NCBI RefSeq assembly: GCF_921292975.1
Contig: NZ_CAKLCM010000003.1
Span: 1,240,001 to 1,304,000, forward strand
Length of the DNA stretch: 64,000 nt
Origin: Vibrio hippocampi
GTDB taxonomy: Bacteria > Pseudomonadota > Gammaproteobacteria > Enterobacterales > Vibrionaceae
Direction: 5' to 3'
Position numbers and translations under genes: made by a program
Part shown: piece by piece, positions 43,712 through 53,054 of the stretch
Layout: each line of letters begins with the position of its first letter
Numbering within the stretch: position 1 is the stretch's first letter
The notes under the pieces: model-generated
The model's database searches: none
What the model saw: only the letters and a program-made list of their open reading frames with translations
What the model was told of the DNA's origin: nothing

Positions 43712-43942
43712 CTAGGTCGCATCGCTATCGCTGTCCATATCATCGCTATCACTATCCATATCATCGCTATCGCTTTCCATATCATCGAAAACATCTGGGA
43801 AACCCCAATCGTCGTCCGATGCATGTGTTGCCGGTTGTTCTAAAGCATCAAAGTGATTTTGCTGTCCCAACCCTGAATGGGTAGTCAGAGCACTGGCTCC
43901 AAATGTAAAAAACAGCGCAAGTGTAGCAAGTAAAATTCGCAT
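43712..43942 (-). CDS. Small secreted Asp/Ser-repeat protein
   Basis: The family is not recognised. From the ATG at 43942 it is 76 residues, with a signal peptide (MRILLATLALFFTFGASA, 1-18) and a short mature chain. The mature part ends in an acidic repeat: three 7-residue units of the DMDSDSD type encoded by three 21-bp DNA repeats (43723-43785). Such a tail could bind calcium or other cations, which is inferred. The frame extends to 43993, but the inner ATG fits the signal peptide and has an AAGGAG site (ACAAGGAGTCACTA) before it. Confidence 0.7.
   Translation of the reverse strand: MRILLATLALFFTFGASALTTHSGLGQQNHFDALEQPATHASDDDWGFPDVFDDMESDSDDMDSDSDDMDSDSDAT
43723..43785. repeat. 21-bp in-frame tandem repeat, three copies
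   Basis: Units at 43723-43743, 43744-43764 and 43765-43785 differ by one or two bases and encode the acidic heptad tail of the small secreted protein. Copy-number change would keep the frame. Confidence 0.92.
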
Positions 43943-44104
43943 GTTAGTGACTCCTTGTTGTTGTATCACACGATTAATTATAATCATGATCACAAATACA
44001 ACAAAGAATCGCTAAATTTACTTTACATTGTCTCAGTATTGATTTTGCATCTTAACATTCAATACAGAACGACATGCTACGGTTGCTCAAGCATGATTTT
44101 TGAC

Positions 44105-44407
44105 TTAATTTGCTTCAGCTGTGGTGATCACGCAGTTTTCAGCACCAAAACTATTGGCAATATATTGATCGGCGCTACCGTCGTTCACCCACTCGGTATC
44201 ATTGATCAAGTAACGAAACTGAAACTGTTCGTTTTTTGGAAGGCGTGTTTTGTATTTGAACGTCTTACTTTTCGCTACTTTTTTCATCGGTACAGGCTGC
44301 CAATCATGAAACTCTGCCACAATTGCAGCGCTCTCAACTTGATTGGCGTCTAATTCAAAGGTTACTTCTACTTCATCTTTCGTTTTGAAAAATCGCTTAT
44401 TAATCAT
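44105..44407 (-). CDS. Stand-alone CBM48 / isoamylase N-terminal-like protein
   Basis: This 100-residue protein consists only of an early-set immunoglobulin-like domain: EVEVTFELDANQVESAAIVAEFHDWQ, then MKKVAKSKTFKYKTRLPKNEQFQFRYLINDTEWVNDGSAD. The FHDWQPVPM and FRYLIND motifs are those of glycogen-binding CBM48 modules. The start at 44407 has GGAG seven bases upstream. No catalytic domain is present. It may bind glycogen or act as a regulator in glycogen metabolism; this role is not proven for stand-alone versions. Confidence 0.82.
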   Translation of the reverse strand: MINKRFFKTKDEVEVTFELDANQVESAAIVAEFHDWQPVPMKKVAKSKTFKYKTRLPKNEQFQFRYLINDTEWVNDGSADQYIANSFGAENCVITTAEAN

Positions 44408-44529
44408 GACAAACTCCATTTGTATGTAAAATTACAACATCTGCTAGAGCATATTATGTAATTAGGCTCACATTCTCAACACTAAACTGTCTAACTTTCC
44501 ATCAATTTAATAGTTGGAAACAATTTGCT

Positions 44530-45183
44530 TCAGCAGATTAACTCTTGCTCTGCTAACAAATTACAGCTCAATGTCTCTCGCTGCTCGGGGCTTTCTGAGA
44601 ATGGTTGGCTGGGTCCATAGGTCAAATAAGAGAGTCGTATTTTCGATTGAGATATTGTGATTTCCCCAAGAGAAATGCGGTCACCAACAAACTGTTGATT
44701 AACCAGAATAACTCGCTGTCTTTGGGTGTCCCATTTAAAGATACCGAGATAATAGAAGATACCACTGCCTTGATTACTCAGACTAAATGGCGCAATAAAC
44801 ACGCTGTTTTTGTCGGATCCTTGCCATTGATGCAAATAAGCGTAATGCACTGTCACCTGCCCTCTGACCTGACCATCGTCATAATTACCGTATGCAATTT
44901 GTTGTTTTTCATCAACATCAGTCAATAAGGAAAACGCATTGCTTTCTGGCACTTTAATTGTCCAAGGATTTTTCGTGCTGATCCCTAATACCGCTTCCAC
45001 TACCGGATCTGATGCCACTGATGCGCGATCAGGAAATTTTTGTAATATTTCTTCATCACTCAATGAAAAACGATAGACACCGGCTACGATAACAAGCAGC
45101 AATAGGCAAATTGGAATCAATAAAATCAATGGTATAGGCAGTCTCTTTCTCACCTTAAATATTACCTTTGTTAGCTCACTCAT
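44530..45183 (-). CDS. Membrane-anchored protein of unknown function
   Basis: The family is not recognised. The 217-residue product has a basic N-terminus and one transmembrane helix (about 16-36; LPIPLILLIPICLLLLVIVAGV), so the rest is probably periplasmic. The remainder is predicted mainly beta, with YGNYDDGQVRGQVTVHYAYLHQW and SGIFYYLGIFKWD. Two Cys near the C-terminus could form a disulfide. It stands alone. Confidence 0.6.
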   Translation of the reverse strand: MSELTKVIFKVRKRLPIPLILLIPICLLLLVIVAGVYRFSLSDEEILQKFPDRASVASDPVVEAVLGISTKNPWTIKVPESNAFSLLTDVDEKQQIAYGNYDDGQVRGQVTVHYAYLHQWQGSDKNSVFIAPFSLSNQGSGIFYYLGIFKWDTQRQRVILVNQQFVGDRISLGEITISQSKIRLSYLTYGPSQPFSESPEQRETLSCNLLAEQELIC

Positions 45184-45464
45184 TAGGTAATCACTATGTT
45201 ATACCCAAGTAAGCGTTTTGTACTAAATTTAATAATAAAACTGATACCCATATTGAGAGTGAATAGATAAAACTCTGTTTGAAATTCTGCTCAGCCACTT
45301 TTTAGCTTGAACTCACAAGTGCATATTTAACCCTTATTGGTGAATATTATTGCTTTAAAGGATAAAACCAAGTACCCTTGCGCTCCGCTCATCAAGAAGG
45401 ACATTTGATACCGCGTGTTGCCAAGGAAATGGCTGACTCTAACTAGTTGTAATACGAGACTAAA

Positions 45465-46835
45465 ATGACAAACCGTGTTCCTTCTTCGTCAACTGACAAA
45501 AAGAAAAGCAATTTTTGGATGTTCTTCATCCCGTCTATGTTGGGCCTATTCCTATTTATGGCGCCTATCAGTTACCAAGGCGATCTTACAATCCCAGTAG
45601 CCGTGCTTGCAAAGCATCTGCAAGTCATCATCGGTGATGCCATGGTTGGCTTAGTGACCATCATCATCGGCTTTATGGCGTTGGCCTCTTTGGTTGCTCG
45701 TATTGCGAAACCGCACTTTATTCGAAACAACGAATTTCTTAACAGCCTATTCTCGCCAACACCAATGTGGCTTGCGGTGCGAGTGATTGGCGGCATCGCT
45801 GTTGTGCTGAGCTATTTCCAAGTCGGACCTGAAGCAATATGGCAAGAGAACACTGGCGGTCTGGTATTAGAAGGACTGCTACCAACCTTATTTGCAGTAT
45901 TTATTTTTGCTGGTTTACTGCTGCCTTTGTTACTGAACTTTGGTCTGCTTGAACTGTTTGGCACTTTACTCAGCAAAATCATGCGCCCAGTATTTAACTT
46001 GCCTGGTCGTGGAGCGATTGACTGTATCGCTTCTTGGTTGGGTGATGGCAGTGTCGGGATCCTTTTAACCAGCAAACAGTATGAAAGTAAGTTTTACACC
46101 ATGCGCGAAGCGGCGGTTATCGGGACCACTTTTTCCGCAGTATCCATCACGTTTAGCTTGGTTGTGCTCGCGCAAGTCGAACTGGAACACCTTTTCCTAC
46201 CGTTTTACGGTGCCATCTGTTTGGCGGGTATCGTGGCAGCCATCATCATTCCACGATTGCCACCACTAAGTTATAAAAAAGACACCTACATCGACGGTAC
46301 TGAGCCGAATAAAGATGCAGAAGTCATCCCATCGGGTCACTCAGCGTTTAGTTGGGGCTTGAAGTTGGCACTTAAAAAAGCGGACTCAGTCACTTCAGTG
46401 AAATCTGTCTTCACTGAAGGCGTGAAAAATGCCGTGGATATGGTGTTTGGCGTACTCCCTGTAGTCATGGGTCTAGGTACGATGGCACTGATTGTTGCTG
46501 AATACACTTCAGTATTTGAGTGGCTAGGGACACCATTTATCCCTTACTTGGAATTATTAGGGGTTCCTGAAGCCGTTGCAGCCTCAAAAACGATGGTGGT
46601 TGGCTTTGCCGATATGTTCATCCCATCGATCCTTGCTGCTGCGATCGATAACGAAATGACTCGCTTTGTTATTGCGGCTATGTCAGTAACGCAGTTGATT
46701 TATATGTCTGAAGTCGGTGCACTGCTGCTTGGTAGCCGCATCCCTGTTAATATTTTCGAACTGTTTGGGATTTTCATTCTACGAACATTAATCACACTAC
46801 CGGTTATTGCGGGTGTTGCTCATATCATCTTTTGA
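45465..46835 (+). CDS. yjiH: YjiH family membrane protein (nucleoside-recognition/Gate domain)
   Basis: This is a 456-residue inner-membrane protein with about eleven hydrophobic segments. It begins with a charged tail then FWMFFIPSMLGLFLFMAPISYQGD, the YjiH opening. SWLGDGSVGILLTSKQYESKFYTMREAAVIGTTF matches the Gate domain. In E. coli yjiH sits with yjiG and a dipeptidase, but no such partner is here. Substrate unknown. A clear terminator follows. Confidence 0.83.
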   Translation: MTNRVPSSSTDKKKSNFWMFFIPSMLGLFLFMAPISYQGDLTIPVAVLAKHLQVIIGDAMVGLVTIIIGFMALASLVARIAKPHFIRNNEFLNSLFSPTPMWLAVRVIGGIAVVLSYFQVGPEAIWQENTGGLVLEGLLPTLFAVFIFAGLLLPLLLNFGLLELFGTLLSKIMRPVFNLPGRGAIDCIASWLGDGSVGILLTSKQYESKFYTMREAAVIGTTFSAVSITFSLVVLAQVELEHLFLPFYGAICLAGIVAAIIIPRLPPLSYKKDTYIDGTEPNKDAEVIPSGHSAFSWGLKLALKKADSVTSVKSVFTEGVKNAVDMVFGVLPVVMGLGTMALIVAEYTSVFEWLGTPFIPYLELLGVPEAVAASKTMVVGFADMFIPSILAAAIDNEMTRFVIAAMSVTQLIYMSEVGALLLGSRIPVNIFELFGIFILRTLITLPVIAGVAHIIF

Positions 46836-46874
46836 TTGATGCGTTGGGCTTAAGTTTTTCCAGTCACGCATAGT

Positions 46875-46904
46875 AAACGGAGCCTATTTTAGGCTCCGTT
46901 TTTT
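46875..46904 (+). terminator. Terminator after yjiH
   Basis: AAACGGAGCCTA (46875-46886) pairs with TAGGCTCCGTTT (46890-46901) around a three-base loop, followed by T residues. Confidence 0.93.
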
Positions 46905-47026
46905 CATGCCTTTCTCATGCATTGAAACAAATTTTCTATGAGACAATATGCTTAATAGGTTGCGGAATTAAACAGATGAACTATGGTATCTGTAATGAAT
47001 AAATTGGGTAAAAGGAGGGGCGCTAT

Positions 47027-47209
47027 ATGAATCAAACACTTGAAAAAGATATTGTCGATGCGATACATCACTTAAACCAAGAACAGTTGCTTGACGTGAA
47101 AAAATACGTAGAACAATTGCGTACATCAAGAAGTACCAACGCGCTTATCGAAGACGACGAACTCGATATGCTCCTTAAGCTGATGGCTACGGAAACTGAT
47201 TATCGCTAG
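47027..47209 (+). CDS. Small helical protein of unknown function
   Basis: The family is not recognised. A 60-residue protein with a very strong ribosome site (AAAAGGAGG) before the ATG, which argues it is real. It is largely helical and acidic; LNQEQLLDVKKYVEQLRT (16-33) resembles the helix of DUF2281-like antitoxins, but no toxin partner lies next to it. It is followed by about 150 non-coding bases. Confidence 0.6.
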   Translation: MNQTLEKDIVDAIHHLNQEQLLDVKKYVEQLRTSRSTNALIEDDELDMLLKLMATETDYR

Positions 47210-47366
47210 TTAAGTATAACGACCGATAATAATAGCGACTCGCAAGCACAGCTATTCATAACATTGCCATCAATAAACATCATTACCACTGATAAATATT
47301 ATTCCCAGCGGATATCACAACCAAGCACACAAAGTGATTGAGCATCTACCTAGCTAACCGCTCGAT

Positions 47367-48401
47367 TTAATCCTCTTCGTTCCACCATCCACTGTCGTGT
47401 TCCATTCCATCTGCCAACGTTTCAAACAGCACTTTCTCCCCCATTTTGGGACAAATAAATGGCACATGATTCTGCGCCGCCGCTTTCTCGGCTCTTATTA
47501 GAGGCTCATTCCAGACATGATAAGAGAGATCAAACGTGCAGTTATGTATCGGTAGCATTACCTTACCCTGAACATCCAGATGAGCCTGTACACTTTGCTC
47601 TGGAAACATGTGAATAGAGGCCCAATTTTCATCATAGGCACCCGTCTCCATCAAGGTCAGATCAAATGGACCATATTGGTTACCAATGTCCTTAAAACCA
47701 CTGAAGTAACCCGAGTCCCCGCTAAAGTAAACGCTGCGATGTTCACTTTGAATCACCCAACTTCCCCACAGTGAAGTATCTCTTTGCTGATATGAACGAC
47801 CTGAAAAATGCTGAGTTGGGGTAAATACCAGTTTGATAGTGCCAATTTGCTCAGTCTGCCACCATTGATACTCGCGGATTTTGTTACTTGGTACGCCCCA
47901 CTCTAAAAGATGTTGAGCCACATTTAGCGGTACTAAAAACTGTGCTACTTTGGTATGAATACGCTTGATGGTTTCTTTGTCGAGATGGTCGTAGTGGTCA
48001 TGACTAATTAAGCAGATATCGACTTGTGGGAGGCAATCCATTTTAATTGGCAACGGGTGATAGCGCTTAGGACCCGCCCAATCTAGGGGTGAAGCACGCT
48101 CACTGAGTACCGGGTCGGTAATAATTAGCTTTTGATCTAGCTTCAACAGTACGGTGGAGTGACCTAACCGATAAACACAATCTCGCGACTCTTGCTCTAT
48201 CATGGAGGCTTGTAACGATATAACGGGAATGTCGGGGGATTGAGGATGTAATATTTTATCGAGGTTGAGATAGGAACGGAGTGTAGTAATCGTATCTTTA
48301 ATGGTCGGTGTATAAGCCACTTCTGAATTAACAAAACGGACCGGTTTAGTGTCCGTTGTGGCAATACGCGCTTTGACGCTCTGCGAAACTGATGCAAACA
48401 T
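47367..48401 (-). CDS. MBL-fold metallohydrolase (NAPE-PLD/UlaG-like)
   Basis: This 344-residue metallo-beta-lactamase fold protein has zinc ligands in SHDHYDHLD (about 133-141), the third His in TPTQHFSGR, the Asp in YFSGDSGYF, and a late His in MLPIHNCTFDL. CVYRLGHSTVLLKLD is the typical opening strand of the beta-lactamase_2 (NAPE-PLD-like) group. There is no signal peptide. The substrate could be a phosphodiester lipid or a lactone and is unknown. Confidence 0.82.
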   Translation of the reverse strand: MFASVSQSVKARIATTDTKPVRFVNSEVAYTPTIKDTITTLRSYLNLDKILHPQSPDIPVISLQASMIEQESRDCVYRLGHSTVLLKLDQKLIITDPVLSERASPLDWAGPKRYHPLPIKMDCLPQVDICLISHDHYDHLDKETIKRIHTKVAQFLVPLNVAQHLLEWGVPSNKIREYQWWQTEQIGTIKLVFTPTQHFSGRSYQQRDTSLWGSWVIQSEHRSVYFSGDSGYFSGFKDIGNQYGPFDLTLMETGAYDENWASIHMFPEQSVQAHLDVQGKVMLPIHNCTFDLSYHVWNEPLIRAEKAAAQNHVPFICPKMGEKVLFETLADGMEHDSGWWNEED

Positions 48402-48586
48402 TCAAGTCTTCCTTGCTATAAGCTGATTGACTGACTGGTTAAGTGTTGTTCGCCAAGATGACATTTTCATGCCATTATGACGAAGAGTTTGTTTCGCCCT
48501 CCACTCAATGCGATATTGTCATCACTCGGTAAACCAAAGTCTTTACTCTGTCCCGCATAACCTTCATTCGTTAAAGAGCCCCATAT

Positions 48587-48976
48587 ATGAACAAATTTGC
48601 CACCCTCATTAACATCGCTAAGCGCAAATCAGTGATTGATGAAACCAGTAACTGGTCCAATGGTTCGAGCACTTATTTACAAGAGATCGTCAATGAAGTG
48701 GATGAAGTGATAGAAGAGATCCCCAAACAGCGCACTTGCTATCTAGAAACTGAACTGGGGGATGTGTTATGGGATTATCTCAACATGGTGATTGCCCTTG
48801 AGAAAGAGCAAGGGATTAGTTTGGAGTCCGTCCTAGCACGCGCCTGTGAAAAGTATGACGAACGCGTATCCGGCATAGAAAATGGTGTGGCTTGGGAAGC
48901 CATCAAAAAAATACAGAATCAAAAGCTGGCTGAGGAACAGCTGACCACACTGGCGCGAAAAAACAAGGCAAGTTAA
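48587..48976 (+). CDS. MazG-like nucleotide pyrophosphohydrolase
   Basis: This is a 129-residue all-alpha NTP pyrophosphatase. The metal motif is EIVNEVDEVIEEI (about 33-45) with ELGDVLWDYLNMV (56-68), matching the ExxE...ExxD layout of MazG. It would hydrolyse aberrant or excess NTPs to NMP and PPi. It lies 38 bases before a Nudix hydrolase gene, and the two form a small housecleaning pair. Confidence 0.83.
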   Translation: MNKFATLINIAKRKSVIDETSNWSNGSSTYLQEIVNEVDEVIEEIPKQRTCYLETELGDVLWDYLNMVIALEKEQGISLESVLARACEKYDERVSGIENGVAWEAIKKIQNQKLAEEQLTTLARKNKAS

Positions 48977-49014
48977 CGCGTTACACGCACGCAATCATCA
49001 CGTTAAGGAACAAC

Positions 49015-49425
49015 ATGGAAGTACATCAATGCGTATCATTTTTACTGGTGACATCAGACCAAGTTTTATTAGAAACGCGCACTATGGATAAAGCCTCTGA
49101 TCCAGGCATGATTGCCATTCCTGGTGGGCATATGGAAACCGATGAAACACAAAAGCAAACCTTAGCCCGAGAGTTGGAAGAAGAACTTGGCATCCGCGCG
49201 CTCAACAGCCAATATCTCTGCTCTCTTTATCACCCCACCAGTGAACTTCAACTGCTGCACTATTACGTCATTTTTGAATGGCACGGTGAGATTCAATCTC
49301 TTGAAGCTGAATCCGTAAACTGGTACCCAATAGGCAACGCACCCGTTGCCGTTGAGGCTGATCGGTTGGCGCTGAAAGAGTATCAAAGGCTTGCCGCTGT
49401 TTTAGGCAAATTTTCAGATTGTTAG
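49015..49425 (+). CDS. Nudix hydrolase
   Basis: This 136-residue protein has a complete Nudix box, GGHMETDETQKQTLARELEE (37-56) followed by ELGI. It hydrolyses a nucleoside diphosphate linked to another moiety; the substrate is unknown. An AAGGA site precedes the ATG. It likely shares a transcript with the MazG-like gene. Confidence 0.88.
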   Translation: MEVHQCVSFLLVTSDQVLLETRTMDKASDPGMIAIPGGHMETDETQKQTLARELEEELGIRALNSQYLCSLYHPTSELQLLHYYVIFEWHGEIQSLEAESVNWYPIGNAPVAVEADRLALKEYQRLAAVLGKFSDC

Positions 49426-49441
49426 GTTATTGATCAGTCTG

Positions 49442-49942
49442 TTAATCCGTCAGTGACTTCATCATCCAAACATCGCAACCATTATGGGTGGTTCCGGGGT
49501 AAGGCTGATCAAGATGGTAAAAGCCAAACTTGATATAAAGCTGAATCGCCGACTGCATCGTCGTCAGTGTGTCTAGGTAGCAGGATTGATATCCTTGCTG
49601 TTTGGCAAACTCTAAACAAGCCTGAACCAGTTGATAGCCCACCCTTTTACCGCGAGCTTCAGAAAGTAAAAACAGCTTTTTAAGTTCACAAATATCGCTG
49701 TGTTCACCAAACTGAGCGATTCCACAGCCACCGATAACCTGTCCCTCTAGCAAAGCCACTAAGTAAAGGCTTTTCTGTGCCTTGCCGTAGTGTTGACTCA
49801 TCGCCAAGACTTCCGGATCCGATGGACCGAAACCCTCACCAATCGCACCGTATTCACGCCCTACCGATTGAATCACTTCCTTGAGCGCCAAGTCATGACA
49901 ACTCTCTGCTTCGACCAATTGCACTTGCTGTATTGCTGTCAT
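49442..49942 (-). CDS. GNAT family N-acetyltransferase
   Basis: This 166-residue protein has the acetyl-CoA binding region LKKLFLLSEARGKRVGYQLV (87-106; R/QxxGxG/A type) and LDTLTTMQSAIQLYIKFGFY near 121-140. The opening resembles the PapX/YhhY-like branch that modifies amino acids or small amines. It is convergent with the Nudix gene. Acceptor unknown. Confidence 0.82.
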   Translation of the reverse strand: MTAIQQVQLVEAESCHDLALKEVIQSVGREYGAIGEGFGPSDPEVLAMSQHYGKAQKSLYLVALLEGQVIGGCGIAQFGEHSDICELKKLFLLSEARGKRVGYQLVQACLEFAKQQGYQSCYLDTLTTMQSAIQLYIKFGFYHLDQPYPGTTHNGCDVWMMKSLTD

Positions 49943-50152
49943 TGCTCACTCGCCTCCATGTAAATCTCGTTCGCTCTTTTGCCTACACGGCTTTGGCTGA
50001 ACAAAAGATTGATTCGCTTGTGACCACTCACTTCAGCCACTATAACTTATATTAAATTGTGATTTTACCGGACGAAATCAACCCATTAGGATAAGGTTTA
50101 TCATGCTCTCTTCGTGGTTAAGCCACCGAGATAAACCCATCATTGGCTGACT

Positions 50153-51013
50153 ATGACACAATCACACGCGCTTTATGCGTTAATGGCGATGACCGCCTTT
50201 GCCCTTAACTCTCTCTTCTGTCGCTTAGCGCTTGGGGCTGAGTTGATCGATCCGATGAACTTTACCACCCTCAGACTCATGAGCGGCGGCGTCGCTCTTA
50301 TGGTGGTACAGCACACCTTGCCAGTGCAACAAACCAAAAAAATCGACGTTAAGACTCGCGGGCTATTAGGGCTCACATTATTCGGCTATGCCTTATGTTT
50401 CTCTCTCGCCTATATCAGTTTAGAGACCGGCACAGGGGCTCTGTTACTGTTTGGCACGGTGCAGCTCTCGCTCATCGCTCTGCATCGCTTTCAGGGGAAC
50501 AGGATACGCGGTCTAGAGCGGCTCGGGATCTTGCTTTCTATCAGCGGGTTCGTCGCATTGATGTTACCTTCCGCTAGCAGACCTGATCTAACGGGTGCGG
50601 CTTTGATGATCATCTCCGGAATTTGTTGGAGTGGATTCACTCTGCTTGGTAAAACCACCGATAGCGCCATTCAAGCAACGAAGACCGGTTTCTCAGTAGC
50701 CACCATGATGATGCTCGTCGCACTCGTGCTATATCATAGTTTCTATCAGCCTGAGGTGTTACTCACTATCGACGGTGTCATGCTAGCACTCGCTTCTGGC
50801 GTCCTTGCGTCTGCTCTCGGTTATGCCCTTTGGTACCGTATTTTGCCTAAAATCAGCCTGCTTCAAGCTTCGTTGATGCAGTTGTCGGTGCCCGTCATTG
50901 CGCTGGCTTTAGGGGTGATATTTGTAGCGGAGCATGTCAGTGCTGGGGCGATGATTTCCACTGGGTTGATACTCGCAGGGATTGGCGTGGTGAATTGGTC
51001 TAAGGGTCGGTAG
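50153..51013 (+). CDS. DMT superfamily permease (EamA)
   Basis: This is a 286-residue protein with ten hydrophobic segments in two EamA repeats (FALNSLFCRLALGAELIDPMNFTTLRL and the second half starting about 145). No ribosome site is obvious before the ATG. A short hairpin (51052-51070) follows. The substrate is unknown. Confidence 0.82.
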   Translation: MTQSHALYALMAMTAFALNSLFCRLALGAELIDPMNFTTLRLMSGGVALMVVQHTLPVQQTKKIDVKTRGLLGLTLFGYALCFSLAYISLETGTGALLLFGTVQLSLIALHRFQGNRIRGLERLGILLSISGFVALMLPSASRPDLTGAALMIISGICWSGFTLLGKTTDSAIQATKTGFSVATMMMLVALVLYHSFYQPEVLLTIDGVMLALASGVLASALGYALWYRILPKISLLQASLMQLSVPVIALALGVIFVAEHVSAGAMISTGLILAGIGVVNWSKGR

Positions 51014-51090
51014 TTTGGTTTGTCTTGCGGTGGGGAGACGCTTTGGGTAGATACCGCAACAGGTGCGGTATGACGTAAGCGAGGGGGAAA

Positions 51091-51594
51091 CTACCAATAA
51101 ATATGAATAGGCGTCCCTACGTTAACCAGAGTAAGCAACTCATCCATCTGATCATTGGTGATCGCAATGCAGCCATTGGTCCAGTCGAAGCTTTGCACAA
51201 ATCGAGGAGGTTTGCTGTTGTCATTTTTTAAGCCATGAATCTTGATGTTACCACCGGGGCTGACACCGAGGTCTTGGGCGCGCTGTTGGTCCGTGGCGTT
51301 AGGGTAACTGATATGGATAGAGCGATAGAAAGCCGAATCATCCATAACAAAATCTAAGGTGTATTGCCCTTCAGGTGTGCGGTTATCTCCCTCTTGTACC
51401 TTGTGACCTCGTGGGTTCTTGCCTAGTGCAATTCGATACTCACGAACGATCTCATCACCAGCAATCAGGTACATACGGCGTACCGATTTCTTGACCTCGA
51501 CACGGTCTATGGTCAGCGGTTGCACAAGAGCAATTTCTTGAGCAAACAGCGACGTCGATACAAATAACCCAATCCAAATAAAAAACTTAAACAT
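51091..51594 (-). CDS. L,D-transpeptidase-like (YkuD domain) protein
   Basis: This is a 167-residue periplasmic protein with a signal peptide ending LFA (about 18). The YkuD domain has its conserved His in IKIHGLKND and the catalytic Cys in WTNGCIAIT (about 139-147). It forms or edits 3-3 cross-links or lipoprotein attachments in peptidoglycan. Its small size, without LysM or other domains, resembles the DpaA/YafK-type enzymes, so an amidase-like role is possible. Confidence 0.84.
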   Translation of the reverse strand: MFKFFIWIGLFVSTSLFAQEIALVQPLTIDRVEVKKSVRRMYLIAGDEIVREYRIALGKNPRGHKVQEGDNRTPEGQYTLDFVMDDSAFYRSIHISYPNATDQQRAQDLGVSPGGNIKIHGLKNDNSKPPRFVQSFDWTNGCIAITNDQMDELLTLVNVGTPIHIYW

Positions 51595-51838
51595 GACACA
51601 CCTCTGACTTCCGGCGGGATTCTATCTTGTAACTGTGCGAACTTTCAACCGCAAAATGGCGTTTGTTCACTATCCAAAACAGTATAAAAAATATCCTATT
51701 GATTTCGAGGGGATTAACTCATTGTCAATTTTAGTTTTCATTAGATTTTGTAAGGAAATTTTTGATGTTTATTATCAATTGTTTGACTACAATATCGTCC
51801 CCGTTATCAGTCGATAACTTCTTTTGAGGAGTTTCCCA

Positions 51839-52567
51839 ATGCTCAGTGATTGGGTTAATACAGCATCGTTAATTGCCATGGCACTTATTTTTGTTGGTTC
51901 ATTTGTGCAAACAGCGATTGGGTTTGGTTTAGCTATTGTCGCCGCACCGCTACTTTTTCAAATTTCTCCTGATTATGTTCCTGCTCCTATCTGCTTAGTC
52001 GCGCTGTTTATTTCGATTTTGAATGCGATGAAACACCGTGCAAACATCGCCATTGGCGGCTTAAAAATGGCCATTATTGGACGTATTCCCGGCTCTATTG
52101 CAGGTGCTGGATTGTTATTGATGGTATCAACTCAGGTGCTTTCGTTGTGGCTCGGTTTTCTGGTGGTATTCGCCGTCATCGTCAGTCTGCTTCCTTTTCG
52201 TCTTGAGCCGACTCCCATAAAGATGGGGATCGCCGGTTTCTTCTCTGGCTTTTTCGGAACCAGTAGTGCGATCGGTGGTCCACCGATGGCGCTGTTATTG
52301 CAACATCAAGAAGCAAGTCAACTGCGTGGCAATTTGTCGGCTTTTTTTGTATTCAGCTCTTTGATCTCTTTGGCGGTTCAAGCGCCCATTGGCTTTTTAA
52401 CTCTGCATCATATTCAGATTACCCTGCCATTGATTCCAGCGGCTTGGTTAGGCTACAAACTGGCGCAATTGACCACACAATCGCTACCGAAAGAGAAAAT
52501 CCGAATTGGGGCATTAATTTTGTGTGCCGTCAGTGGTGCAACGGCCATTTGGCAAGGCTTAAGCTGA
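51839..52567 (+). CDS. TauE/SafE family membrane exporter 1
   Basis: This is a 242-residue protein with about seven to eight hydrophobic segments and the family motif GSFVQTAIGFGLAIVAAPLL (residues 18-37) plus FFSGFFGTSSAIGGPPMALLL. The ATG at 51839 has GAGGAG eight bases before it. The family exports sulfite, sulfoacetate or other sulfonates. A second member lies at 62769, next to taurine genes. Here no sulfur genes adjoin, and the neighbour on the other strand is ohrR. Confidence 0.84.
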   Translation: MLSDWVNTASLIAMALIFVGSFVQTAIGFGLAIVAAPLLFQISPDYVPAPICLVALFISILNAMKHRANIAIGGLKMAIIGRIPGSIAGAGLLLMVSTQVLSLWLGFLVVFAVIVSLLPFRLEPTPIKMGIAGFFSGFFGTSSAIGGPPMALLLQHQEASQLRGNLSAFFVFSSLISLAVQAPIGFLTLHHIQITLPLIPAAWLGYKLAQLTTQSLPKEKIRIGALILCAVSGATAIWQGLS

Positions 52568-52581
52568 TCGCATTTTTGCCA

Positions 52582-53031
52582 TTAACTCAGTTGCGCTAAC
52601 ACTTTTTCACAGAGTTGTTTCAGCGCAACTAGCTCATCTAGCGGCATATCTAATTTACAAGCCATCGCGTTAGGGATCGCTGTGGCTTTGTGCTTAAGCG
52701 CCTCTCCCTGTGGTGCTAAGTTTAATACTCTGACCCTTTCATCTTGTTCACTTCTCCCTCTTGTCACATATCCTTTTGCTTCTAAGCGCTTTAATAACGG
52801 CGTTAACGTGCCAGAATCAAGGTAGAGTTGAGCGCCTAACTCTTTAACACTGATGCCTTGATGCTGCCACAGCACCATCATGACGAGATATTGAGAATAC
52901 GTCAGCTCTAACTCATCTAACAGTGGGCGATAAGCTCTAACTACAGCATTGGCAGCACTGTACAGAGGGAAACAAGCTTGATTGCTCAAAAGCAGACTAT
53001 TTTGTTGCAAATCGATCGTACATTGCGTCAT
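52582..53031 (-). CDS. ohrR: OhrR organic-peroxide sensor (MarR family)
   Basis: This 149-residue MarR-type repressor has the reactive Cys20 in NQACFPLYSAANAV, as in OhrR. The winged HTH (about 55-100) includes GISVKELGAQLYLDSGTLTPLLKRLEAKG. Oxidation of the Cys by organic hydroperoxide releases it from DNA. The ATG at 53031 is chosen because the upstream extension reads through the operator region. It is divergent from ohr, with four TTG-ACAA boxes between them. Confidence 0.93.
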   Translation of the reverse strand: MTQCTIDLQQNSLLLSNQACFPLYSAANAVVRAYRPLLDELELTYSQYLVMMVLWQHQGISVKELGAQLYLDSGTLTPLLKRLEAKGYVTRGRSEQDERVRVLNLAPQGEALKHKATAIPNAMACKLDMPLDELVALKQLCEKVLAQLS

Positions 53032-53054
53032 TTTGGTCACTCCAAAAAAATAAA

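Noticed and set aside
45812..46075. Minus-strand frame of 87 codons within yjiH
   Set aside because: Overlaps a conserved membrane protein gene; composition is typical of antisense shadow frames.
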